This document shows, piece by piece, positions 1 through 13,300 of a stretch of 64,000 bases of DNA. Each line of letters starts with the position of its first letter. Position 1 is the stretch's first letter. The notes beneath the pieces were generated by a model, which was not told the DNA's origin, did no database searches, and worked only from the letters and a program-made list of their open reading frames with translations. The position numbers were made by a program, and so were the translations under genes. The DNA is from Tubulanus polymorphus (lineage: Eukaryota; Nemertea; Palaeonemertea; Tubulaniformes; Tubulanidae): assembly GCF_964204645.1 (NCBI RefSeq), contig NC_134029.1, positions 8,112,850-8,176,849 on the forward strand. Direction: 5' to 3'.

Positions 1-3000
1 GACTTACGTACATGCACCCAAGAAAACCCAAAATATCACTCTTTTGTTGTAAATGCAATCCACACACTTCTTGCGTTTTTGTGATGGTAGATGTCACTTT
101 TTACTTTTTATCACCGGCGTCTGACATTCGAACTTGATACTTGATATTTCACCACCAAAACAAGAAAACGTTTTCCTATATTTTCTTCCCAATCTAATCA
201 ATCTTGAGTGTACTTAATAGAAAGTATTCATAGAAAGTAGCTGAATATTTGCCCCACCCCATTTGTCCAGCTTTTTGACCACTTCTCCATCCATCTAATT
301 TCAGTAGATTTTTATGTAAATTTATTGATAGACTACTGATTTAAATGGTCATCATACTCGATTTTGAGTGCTATATTTCTTTTCTTCTTCCATCTCAATA
401 TAGGCCCATATATTCTCTTCCCGCGCGCAACTTCGAATGCGTGATCAAAATGCCGCTCAGTCTCGATGCTAAAACTGGTCAGAAAAATCCCTTAAACCCC
501 AACATCTCTAATGTCTCCGATCTATTATATTGCATAAACGACGTGATATTTAAACCTGATACTCGTACCAACAATTAAAACCATTTTCCGTAGAGACAAG
601 TGTAGTAAAAATGAAGAAATAACTCCCATATACTGAAATACACGCAAAGAAAACAGCGCCGAATCTCGGAATGACAATACATGCGCTGCAGTTAAAGTGC
701 CATAGGAAAAAAACTGGGCAAGATATCTTAAAATTTCAAAGTTCACCTAAAAGGGGGCATTTATGCGCACAGTGCATGAAATGTTTGGATTTTTTAGAAA
801 ATTATTTCTGAAAATAACGAACTTCAAAGTTCAGTACCCTGGATTTCTATGCGCACAGCAAAAACTGACCACCGATTTTTATATCGCTCTCATGTCGCAT
901 TGTTGTAAATTTGAGAAATGATTTTAACATAACTGAAAACTAGAGATTCACGCGGTTTGAATGTTGCTGAAGTTGTCAAAATCCATCCATGGACAGATGA
1001 AATATGATACAATACACATCACGGATAGTTTTTAAAAAAGAGAAAAAAATGACCCAACAATACGGGACAAAAGTACCCTAACAAAATGGCGGCTAGCAAC
1101 TGTGAAATGGTTTATTGGGAGATTGAAAATTAAGATTAACATATGTAACTTTTGCAAGTTTCTAGAAAGTTACTAGATTGAAAATCAAGATGGATATTAC
1201 AAAGAAAAAATATTTTTTGAAATATTGCAATGAAAACATGAAGGAGGACTAAAAACAATTTGATGATTTTTACAGAATTCTGGGAGCTGAATCCGTACTC
1301 CAAGTGATTTAAAAAAAATGCCTTATCAGTTGTAAATTGAATAGTGAACGTATCATTTTCGTTCGTTTTTTTCCCTCATTCTTACGACTTTCATCGTGTT
1401 TTGTTGCCAAGGTAAACTCGGGTCGGTCAATTATTCAAGTTCGATCGGTGATTTATTCATCGGTGGCGTTAATAATTGATAGTTGATTGAAGTTAATTGC
1501 ATTCCGAAGCCGCCCGACTTTCCGGCAGTCATTGATCTGTATTGAAGCAGCTACGATCGACGTGTCGGCGCGATTATCGATTCCGTATAATGGATATCGG
1601 AGATTGCTTTTCGCGATTCGACGCCCGGCGAAATTGAAATGATTAGCCCCAGCCGTCGCCCCGACCTAAGAGGATTTGCGTTCGACTGTCAATCTATCAG
1701 TAGGAATAAGCAAGTAGAGCGTATTTTGTATATGCTTTTCATCAAGTGAAGTAGGAAACTGGATGTGGGGCCAGCGCGCATAAATATCGTAGCTTAGCTA
1801 TGCCTGTCAATAAAGGTTGGTCATTTTTGTCAAAGTGTTTGGCGTGGTGTCGTTACATCGAGGAATAGGCCTACGAGTATAGCGGCATTCACACGAGGAT
1901 TTCAGTTCGGGGATTTCGGTTGGATTAGATTGTTCGAGGCCTATTCGCGGCTGATTCGATACCGTACTGAAATACCGGGCTTATTAAGCGTGGAAAGTTA
2001 TTCCGCACCAAAAAACCGATCTCAGTACGGGGCTTAATAGCTGGCCGCGTATTTCCTACCAAGGTGATGCCATCAGGTTCGAATCCCTGCCCAAGGAGGA
2101 GGAGATAAGTCGATAATGAACCCAACCCTGTTAGAACAAGGTTATTTAAGAACGAGGCCAAGGAAGTGTGTTGATTGAATCATCTTGATACTTAAATCAT
2201 CATATCTTTTCAATTGTCTGTATTGTTCAATATAAGTCAGTTGTCTAGATAGGCCCTATAATAGATTCACTGTTGCTGAGTATTCTATGACAAACTCTAT
2301 ATACCATTGTCCAGATGTTCAGTAACCCACGCACAGAAAATCCATCTTATCTACTTCGTAAACACTTTGTTGACTCAAAAGTTTATATTACAGTAACTCA
2401 TTGATAATTTTGTCTGCCGACAATTGTTTGTATTTGCTGATTCAATATTTAATATGATGGATTGTCATTAGAATGAATCTCGATTACCTGATCGTAAAAA
2501 GTGTTTTTCCAATTTTTGTTGCTTTGAAAAAGTTGTCAATTCGCCTCTTCTCAATATTAAACAAAAACAAGTTATGATTAATTTGTTAATGAATGAATCA
2601 CTGGCTTCGTCAAACCATTGTTTTCATGCTTGCCTTTGTGAAACCTGGGCTCGAACCTACAGTGCAGGTGGAGCCGGGGCTAATGATTTTGACGATGATT
2701 TTTTTGAAAGGCTGAATCATGATACTCGTTAGCAATCTTAAGTAAGTTATGTATCCTAGGATCCAGTTTCAATTTGTCATTGGCATCTTATCAGAATTTC
2801 TATATTGTGAAACTGTAGTAAGTGCATTTCCTGTGATGAGGAGTGAAAGGTGCTGATTAAGTGGAATACAATCTAATGTACCAGTACCGGTATCTTTTTT
2901 CTGGAATAATTGATATTCTCAACAGAAGTAGGCGTATTAACGTATTTACAAGGACACTTAAGGGAGAGACCAATATGTAGAGATATTGAATAATTAATTA

Positions 3001-3239
3001 GCATGCTTTATGATACCGCAGTATATAAGGGGGCTTTATTCCACTTGCATCAGGTCCAATATCAAAACAAATACATGTACTGCGTAGTTAGCTTGAATTT
3101 GCTGCGTCTTAAGCACAACGAATTAATAGAACCAGAATATGAAATAATTTTAGGGATCGATCGTGGGTTTGTGAAATGAGTGACAAGAGGGTGAATAATT
3201 CAGGCCGTGTTGACCAATGATTTCTTTATTTCATTACAG
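1..3239. other. Upstream region of the PDZ gene, no coding exon supported
   Basis: No open frame here looks coding; all are short and of low complexity. A CpG-richer stretch at about 1400-1690 stands out from the AT-rich surroundings and contains GT donor-like sites near 1411 and 1704. It could be the promoter or a 5' untranslated exon of the PDZ gene, but this is inference only. A repeat resembling another copy at about 10010-10075 lies near 1930-1990, and a tRNA B-box-like motif lies near 2074. Confidence 0.4.
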
Positions 3240-4311
3240 GAACAAAAACGCTTCTTACAGTCGAGGACGATATGACATCTCAAGAACTGGTAAGTGAATC
3301 AATAGTTACCATACTCCACGTATCCGGAAAATTTCTTAACCCTTTCAGTCTGTCTACACCGTTGTGCGATGTATTAATCGTTGATTGACTTTGCTAGTAC
3401 ACCGCACTGCGGTGTATTGATCTAATTCGTAAAAGATTTTATATCTAATGAAAGATGACAGCACCTATCAAACACATTTAGATAAGTAACTAAAAAACTA
3501 CTTTAATGATGCATTATAGTGGATGCCTGTAATTTGATGCACTGGGCTGGAATCTTTCAAAAATTTTCAAATTATCTACCTTTAGGGTATTAATTAGTCA
3601 GCACCAAAATTGTTAAATTTTCACAATTTTTTTTTTATTCATCTGCGAAGTTCAAAAATAGCTAAAATTGACTCTACCTCAGGCATATTTTATATCAATC
3701 ACAAAAAGATTTTCGTAAATATCCTTGAAAATGTATCAACTCTGTTTGGGTACTTAAACAGTTAATGAAGCTGAAAAGACTGGAATTTTTGTTCTTTTAA
3801 GAGCGATTCAAACTACCGAAGTACAGTGTACATGTTTTTAGATTTTGTCACCCTAGTAAATGGAAATAACCTCATCGTAATTATAAAAACTACCTAGTAC
3901 TAAATGATGGCGTTTCTTTTTTTTCCCCAAATAAAAACGACGTATTAAATTTGAAATATATTTTTGCGCACCCGGTAATAGCTCTCAAGATAAATTTATA
4001 GCCCACAATAATATAACAGCGCGAGCGGGCGTACATATCACAAATGGAAATTTCATGCAGTATTCTTTTGTCGGCGATATCGGAGTTTCTATCGCGCGGC
4101 GTGTATTCCATCCATCGCGATACACACACGTACGGCAAAATTATAAGGACCTCTTCACGTTTTTCACCTGTCATTATGAAACTGCGCCGGCGTCCCGGGC
4201 CACCAGTTTACCGTTGAATCCGGTAGTATCGATTTATATTCCGGTGTTTTCCGACACAACGGCAGAGTGGTTATGTAGGGAAATGCATTACATATACTCT
4301 GCCTCCTGTTC

Positions 4312-4349
<38 letters not shown>

Positions 4350-7300
4350 CATATATATATAAACAAACGATACAAGCATTTATCCGAAATTTGAATATGT
4401 AAACGATATTCGGAATACAATGCGTTCTGACCGGAAATAAGACTTAATTATGGAATAAGAAGCATAACTTAAGCAGTTCGTGTAGACACGTTTCTGAGGT
4501 AGTAACTGTTTAATCGGAAAATAATGGATACGTAGTCGATTATATACAAGGACGAAAAGCGATATTTTATGGATACGCGTTCGAAGTAGGCTATTCAGTT
4601 TAAAGAGAAAAGGCTGTTTTTTGGAACCGGTGGAGTTGTATTGATTTTGATTCCAGAATCAACCTGATTCTTGTGCGGGAGAGGTATTATTTTTTTGTCT
4701 GAGATATGAGATACTGTACGTCTTACTTTACTTTTTTGGATTTCTATATACGTCAAGAATATAATCTGTTCTGTACTTTTCACAAAGGTTGGCAATAATT
4801 TCTGGAGGAATGTGCATTATAACTAATTTACTTAATATCATTTATGTCTTGATATTATAGCATTATTTTCTCATTTCATCATAACAAGTTTTTCCATTTT
4901 CGGTATTCGTGCTCGATTTTTTATTTCAAACCTTGCTACGGATGAATTATATTTTTAATGGTATTTTCCATACTGCACAATACAACAGATGGTTTTTAGG
5001 AGTAACAATAGTAATATAGTATCATTGTTTGATTTAATTCAAAAACATGGCGCCAAAAATGCAATATGTTCAAATTGAAAGTAGATCAAGACCTAGTTTT
5101 ATGTCTAGGGTCAAGAATAAGTTCATATTCAATGATATTCAGGGTAGAATTTAACTCGCAACTATATATGAAACTGACTCTTCTGCTAGATCGGAGGGCC
5201 ATCAGACATCGTTTAAAAGATAATGATAATAATAATGATATTTATTTCTTATATTCTGCACTCCGTTAACATTTCAGCGTGGTTTACAAATATACAAGGC
5301 TATAAAAACAAATTAAAACGGTCAATTAGAATATTGCCTAAAGAGAAATGTTTTCAGCTCAGTTGAAAAAAGTCTGTAATGAAAGATTACAAACCCTAAT
5401 GACCTTTGGTTATTCATTTCAAGGAATTATTGTCTTAAGTTCTTAGAAATATGGTAATAAGGTTGGTAATAGAAGGTACATATCGTCATAGTGGCCACAG
5501 ATTGAGTTGAGACATCAGCGGGTGTGGTCTTTATGTGCAGTTTGCGTATACATATATATCTACATCTGCAGACCAGACAGACAGATGAATCATGAAATGT
5601 ATATGTTCGTTGTAATCGATAGAGATGGCTGTTTTAATTGTATAGTTAATGCCTATACGCGACGATAGCATGTACGGATGATTAATGATAGGTTTGTCTA
5701 TTGGAAAATTTGTCAGAATCGGAAGTTAAGTTGACGTCGTTTTTCATTTCATATACAGTAGACTCGATCCGCTCTTGTTGGATCCAATCAACTCAGATAA
5801 CCGTTCAACGCAGATGTTTTTTGAAATATTTTTTGTGACTTCATATATGAAATACATAACATCCAACTAGGATATCACTCAAGTCAGACACATGTTTACG
5901 GTCCCAAAAGACCCGACTTGAGCGGAGGCTATACTACTGTATACCGTAATTCAATTTCAATAGGTAATGACCATTCAGGAAAAGTCATTCCTTGACCATC
6001 TTCCCACGGCAGGGATTGATGGCATTGTTACACTTAGCCATGGCAAGATACCCTGCCGCACTAGACCGGGTGCGCAGGTACATGCACAGCTTTGTCGCAA
6101 GAAAACTCTCTGCCGGTTGTATAAACGCTAAATGAAAAAAGCCAGACTGAAATAGAATGGGATTTCTGATTGGCTTATAATGACATCATCAAAGCTGCGC
6201 ATGTAGCTGTGCACCCGGTCTAATGTGGCAGGGTTTCGTACCGTGGCGATTAGTCTCAATGCCATCAGGTTCGAATCCCTGCCGGGGGAGGGGGAGGATA
6301 GTCCCTGACTTCCTCTACAAGTGTTAAATTTGAAATAACCTCAAAACTTGGTTTTACTCGAGAGAAAGTTTTATACCCCAATTTGAATAGTCAAATTTGA
6401 ATTGTCTGAAATCAAACAATGACACACTTCTTTATGTTTTTGAAAACAGACAATTTGTGCACTACTCGTATAAATTGATGCGAATTGAGTTGTTAGTGAG
6501 AAATAAGATTTTAATTGAGATTTAGATTACTCTCACGTGTGGCATATGATATTAAGTGTTTCTTGGCATTTGATTGTTGTAAAGCGCGTGCTTGGATTAT
6601 TTTATGATTTGAGGTGATTTATGAATGCAGAGCACAGCAGGTGTAGAAAAGTCTATGAGAGATCTTTCATGATGCTGTGGAAGTTCCATAAAACTTGAAA
6701 AAACTTGGTTTTACTCGAGAGAAAGTTTTATACCCCAATTTGAATAGTCAAATTTGAATTGTCTGAAATCAAACAATGACACACTTCTTTATGTTTTTGA
6801 AAACAGACAATTTGTGCACTGCTCGTATAAATTGATGCGAATTGAGTTGTTAGTGAGAAATAAGATTTTAATTGAGATTTAGATTACTCTCACGTGTGGC
6901 ATATGATATTAAGTGTTTCTTGGCATTTGATTGTTGTAAAGCGCGTGCTTGGGTTATTTTATGATTTGAGGTGATTTATGAATGCAGAGCACAGCAGGTG
7001 TAGAAAAGTCTATGAGAGATCTTTCATGATGCTGTGGAAGTTCCATGCCTTTCCACGGAGAAAATCCCTACTAACTCAAGCTGTTACAATATTAAGTTGT
7101 ACAAATAGGGAATGTTAAATATCTATGTCGCAACTGGATTCAATCCTTTTAGAATGGGGTCTACAGGGGAGAGTATGTTTACACGTGAATCCAGGTTTCT
7201 CTGATGATGGAGTTTAGTTTCTGTAACTGCCAGAAAATCAATGTGGGTTTCTACTTATCAAAAACAACTGGCATGATGCTACTGCATGATGCTACTGGGT

Positions 7301-10300
7301 TCTATAAAGTGACAATTATGCCTTATTAAAAACCAATTTTGTAATTGATATGATATATTTGCCGCTTATGATCTGCCCAAATCTTTCATATTATCACGTA
7401 TTTTGAAACTTTATTTAGAGAAACTTTGTCAAATTCTTCAGGACTTTTTGATTCTCGAGCTACCATTCCGAGACCCGTATACAACATATCCAAAAAGCAA
7501 TGGGTAATGCATGGTAATTTTGGAGTTGCCTCATGCATTCAGACTGATTCGATTCTGAACTCAAAAACTTTTTTCGCCTATGGCTTGTATAAGAAATATT
7601 ATGTATTTTTGCTTGTATGAATATAGATTCCCGTATAAATCAATGTTAGAACCAGTGAGGTTTAGCTATAAATTCCGGGTTGCTTCTATTTGGTTAAATT
7701 TCGAGGAAACTTTTTCTTTCAGGGCCACCTAACTTTCTACACAGCTCCCAGCGTTAACTGTACTTATAACCACATTTCCGCCGATAGCGTTCAGCCGCCA
7801 TTGATTCCGAACGAAACCGATATCAAAACCGTGCCCAAAACATCTACGCCGCTTAAGAAATCGGCGGAAAGCGACGGGAATCAACGTCATGTCGCCGATT
7901 CGTTGTCGTCATCGGAGAAACCTTCCTGGACAAATCGCAGCGATTCCGGTTACAGCTCGCGGGGATCCTGGTGGAACGACTGGCAACAATCGACGATTCG
8001 CGAAAACCCGATCTATCACTCATTAGAGCAGACGGATTCGTTGGATCGTCGCGGTGACGATGATAAAATCTCCATCCGCGAAGAATCGCAAACGCTGAAA
8101 CCGACTTCGATAGCGGATGATAACGGTATGGGCGTCGTAGTCGGCAAACAGGCGAGACCGGTTTATGAAATCGGCAACGGTCTAGAGCGTAAACAAGTTT
8201 ATGACGGAACGATCGCGCCCGAAGAGACGAGCCCGAACAAGTTCGGTATCAATTTCGGTCGACGAGAAAGTCGCGACGAAAAATACCGAACGACGCCGAA
8301 TTCGTGGAAACCGCGTGACGTTGTTAGTTCGGCGCAATGCCACCAGGTGGCCATATCACAAACGTCGGACAACGAGGATGATTTCAGCGGTACGATAATC
8401 ATCGATCATAATCCGTCGTCCGCGTCGCGATCTCGCGTGAAACGAAACAGCGTCGATTTGTACAAATGTCGTCGGCAATCGGGCCGCGATTTTACGAACT
8501 CAATTATCGCTCGTCCAGATGGTGCGGTTGAAAACACGCGATCGATAACAGCGACTCGAAATGATAAATCTCCCGCTGACAGTAATGGCGCTGGTACTGG
8601 TGCACGCCCGAAAGTACCAGCTGCGGCGTATGACCGCCGGAGGTCGTTGGAGAAAACAGCAGATGTCTCTCCCGGTCAATACAAGGCGAACGATGTCACG
8701 AATAAGGACGAAAAAGACGTTGTTATATTGCAGCGATTGCCGGGCGAAAAGTTAGGGATGGGCTTGCACATCGAAGGCGGCGAGGAGGACCTGACGAAGG
8801 TCACCGGCGTTTTCATCGAGAAGATCACGCCGGGCAGTCCGGCAGACGGTGCCACCGATAGCATGCTTAATCGGTTGAAAATCGGCGACGAGCTGATCGA
8901 GATAAACGGAATGCCGCTGCGCGAATTATCGCAGGCCGAAATTCTGTCCGTATTTCAGGAGTTACCGCTGCGAGTGATTTTAACGATTTATCGCGGAGGA
9001 TGCGCGGGTGCCGTGACCAATCGTGCTGCGGCGGCGATCTGCGATCGACGCGTCGTCCCCGAAAGTGAAACAGAAAGCGACAGCAGCAAAGCGGAAATGT
9101 CAGAGGACGACGAAGACGACGCGATCGTCAGCGATGTTTCGGCGACGGTTGCTCGACGCTCGAAATTATCGTCGGCAAGGTCGAGTCGTATCAGCAGTCG
9201 AGGAATACCGGACGGATTCAACAAACACGTCATCTTACTGCACAGAGACGTGAAAGAATCGTTAGGATTAAATGTCATTCCTAGTTACGGATCGACGAAA
9301 GGCTATTTTCAGGTAATTATGAAGTTCTGCATGTAGTGCTTTATCAAGAATTTACTCTTTACCGGGGTAAGTAGAATAATTGGAATTAGATTGGAATTGT
9401 AACTATAGTCTCCTAGAGCACCTAGTTCCTGGGGGTTTGATTTGACTCTTAAAAAATCAATAGTATATTCTCATTCATAATAAAATCAATCATCTCACGG
9501 CTGTGTAGCTGGATACGCTACTACCAAATGCAAATGGTTTACAGGATCGCGCTTGTATTTTAAAGGAATTTGAATCGGAATAACAAATTCTAGGATTTTG
9601 GTTTGCTAACTGAATACCAGTACTTTAATGTAATATAAACACAGTGTATCATTGATTATCATTAACCTGCTCTCTTGTCCTTCCGAAGGGTAGTTGAAAT
9701 TGCCAATTCACTGAACTGTACTATGAAGTTCTTTGTAAACAATAGCAAAATGGCTTGTTACCATATATTGATAAACTGCCTTCGTATCTTTGTTCCTTTA
9801 AGTGGTTTCTTACATTAAAAACAGGAGTAAAAAAACGAAAATTCCGATGAGCATGAATAAACTGGACTCCAGTTCAGTTGAGGCATCCCCTGGTTGAGAG
9901 TAGCATACTACTTTACGCGGCTTGTAAAGCTCCAAAATCTGTGTCCGCACTACACAAAATATGCAGCCATTTCAGTACAGTACCTTAATCAGGTTTCACT
10001 ACCGAATCACTTACCTCGCTTAATAAGCCCGGTATTTCAGTACCGTACTGAATAAGCCGCTCCAATAGGCCTCCAATAATTCAACCATGTGAACAGGTAT
10101 AAGTACTTTACTGAAGTCCTGGTGTGAACAGAGGTCACAATCCAGTACGATCCCGCTAGAATTGAAAATTTGAGATTTTCCTTGAAAGGAATTAAGGGAA
10201 AACTTTCTCAAAAGATGCAATTTAATTTAATTCGTTGCCAACATGGAAACTATTTCGAAAAGATAAGACAAGCGAGAAAATACTGTCATTGTAAGCATAT

Positions 10301-13300
10301 GAAGTCTCTATTAAAAGAGATCATAGATTATTCAATAGATCGAATCGGTAACCCTTTCATAAAGGTGATCATTCCCATCTGTTCCCGTAATAAACAAAAT
10401 GAATTCACTAAGTTTCTACAGTTCTCTTTCTCTTGAGAACTGCAGCACGAACAAATCACCATATACAATATTACAATTCATTTTTGTGCACGTATTATGC
10501 ATAGCAGGGCACATATTGTATTCTGATAGAAATAATCTGCAAACTCTGAAATGCGGTTTTTCATTGTAAGGGATTTTTTAAAATTCATTTTAATCAATGA
10601 ATCAGGAAATTACCATATGAATTGTCATTTCAAAACATTCTCGTATAATAAATCAACTGCTTTGAAACCTGTACTACAACTGCTGCAGAGTTTCAGTAGT
10701 AGTGTACGGTATTTGATGAACGATTTGAAATTAATCGGAATAAACATGAACATGTGGCATTGTTTAAACTGAAAAATGCCGTTTGATTTGCCAATACATA
10801 CAATGGGTTAATGGGAGTAATGACTTAGATTCAGGGTAGAAATAACCTCCTTTTTATAAGTAAGGGTTATCTACAACTTAGTAGAAAACCCTTGTTAATC
10901 ATTACTGGTATACATAGATATATCTTCCAATTTTTAAGCCTAAAGGCTCCACAATTTGATAGTTCCATCATTGATTTTTTATCATAGTTGGATTATAGGG
11001 TGGGGTTAAGGATTCAAACAAATTAATTCTATATTTAATTTGAATTCAATGTAGAAAACCTGTTATTGCTGCTTTGCAGCTATATTTAATTATTCTGATT
11101 TTAACGAAGTAGAAAATTTGGTGCTTATTTTTTAAGGTTTTTACACCAAACTAAATTGGTCACATTTTCCAAAGCACAAGAGGGGCATTTTAATCAAATG
11201 ATTAATTTCCAAAAAGTTGAAACGTAATTGAATTCAGAGCTTTCTGCTCATGCACGGTATGCAATTATATCTACCCCAGGGGCAATTTATCGGAAAACTT
11301 GCCCACACCAGTCCCACAAAATGTTCAAATAACTCTTAATTAAACGTCTTTTTGATAGTCAACAATGAATTCCTCATACTGACTTGTGCGCCCTTTCAAA
11401 TAACTGAAAGTATTCCACGCTGATATTTTTCGACATAGTTATTATCATAGTACAACCTGCTGGTTCTGCATAAAATACAATGATTAATTGGCGTACGGAT
11501 TACCATATACTAGGCCTTCTAGGCTTCTAACCTGATTTCTGCCAGACACAGTTGAACGCATTCACACGGCTAGCGTCCAGCTAATCGTTGGATTATATTG
11601 AAATTAATTCATTTAGTTGACCGCATTGTTCAGCCGTCCTTGTAAGTTTTTAGCTTACATGTAGTTAAATGTTAGAGCGACATATATTTCCGTGTATGCC
11701 TTATATCTTGCGTTGGGAATATCAATACATAGATTTCATGCCAGCATTTTGACTTAGCTAATAATTTGAATTTCTAAGGTAATGTTTACGCATTATTAAG
11801 ATTATTGAAATGTTTATATAGGTTATTTTAGGTTATTCATATATACCGCTTTATAGACAGGTTTTGAGTGTTGTAAAACATTTGAATTTACATGCAATTT
11901 GATTAACATTTGATGAGAAAACTAAAAGAAAAATGAAATTTACATGAAATATATTTGTTTGACATGAGATTGAGGGGAGAGTGAAAGTACAGCTCCGATC
12001 ACACAAACATTTTTGACCCTGGCCAAATTAAGCTTGTCCATAATGACCTAATCATCTTTTCTCATTTATCAGGTGAACAAAATTCTTGCCAGTGGTGTCT
12101 GTCATCGGTTCAGTGAGGTGAAGGTCGGAGATCGGGTTTTCGCGATCAACGGCATTCCGTTGTACGGATTATCGCACGTCGAATGCAGCAATACGCTGAA
12201 ACAAGCTTCCGGTGATATAACCCTGGTCGTGCTGCGTCCTGATGAGGATTCAACGCTATCTCGCGACGACTCGACAGACGACGATGCGACCGTCGACGGC
12301 GAACGCGGCGATTCGTACCTTGACGTGAAACCGGAACGCGCCGAAATTCCGAGCCCGGAACTCGTGCGGTGGCGACGTTTCAGCGGTTCGGGCGGAAAAT
12401 CATTCCACGACGCGCACCATCGGAAAAAGATACGGAAACGAAGCGCGTTGCGTACGCAGGAAAATGATAAGAATTTTAAAACTGGCGGCGACGTCCATCC
12501 GAAAGCATTAGAAACTCAATACAATCCTCTATTCGGTAGTCTGAGTGTGCGGTTAGCATTCGCGCAACGGCAAATATCCATCGATTCGAACGCGCCGCTC
12601 GATAAACGCGATAAAAAGCGACGCAATATCAAAGTTCGTAAAAGCGTCGTGCCGTCGGACGATATGAATAGCAACTTCTTCTTGTTCGATTTGGACGAGC
12701 ATCAGCCTGCCAGGCAAAACGGCGAATTGTACGAAACGATGCATTTATACGCGAAAAACTGGGCGAGCATCAGCGGCGGGGACGGTCAACAAATCAATCG
12801 CGAGAAAAACGAAGTGGACGTCTTCAATTTTCATAACGTTAATAGTAGTGTTTATTCGCGGTCAGATGCGTATAGTGTACCGGAATACGCGAGCGATTCT
12901 AACGATGCCGAAATGTTGTTGCAAACGATATCCGAAGAGCGAGAACGGGCTTTGTCTCCGGCGATATCGGGCCGGTTGTACACGGTGTGTCCGTTGGACA
13001 GGTTAAGTCAGAAAGGAGACACCGACAATAACGACAGCGAACTGAGCGCCGACGATGTGTCTACACGCGGAGCGAAGAAGTGTTTAGTGAACGGCGAGAC
13101 CATTACGGTTCCGATGACCGAAATCGATGATCTGTTGGAATATCTGAGCGAGGAAGAGCGCGCGATAAATGCGAAAATTGATAACCATCACGGTGCGGTT
13201 GGTTATTCGGTGAATAAACCATTAGGGATTGTGATCAACGGAAAGGTTATAACTCCAGTTACAAGTGAAAAGAGTCTATCGTCGAGCGGGCTTGAGTCTA

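Noticed and set aside
2060-2105. tRNA gene, because of the GGTTCGAATCC motif
   Set aside because: No cloverleaf, acceptor stem or A box can be formed around it; it is part of a dispersed repeat.
4055-4402. 115-residue open frame near 4.1 kb
   Set aside because: It ends in a TA-repeat-derived run and has no homology; it is intronic.
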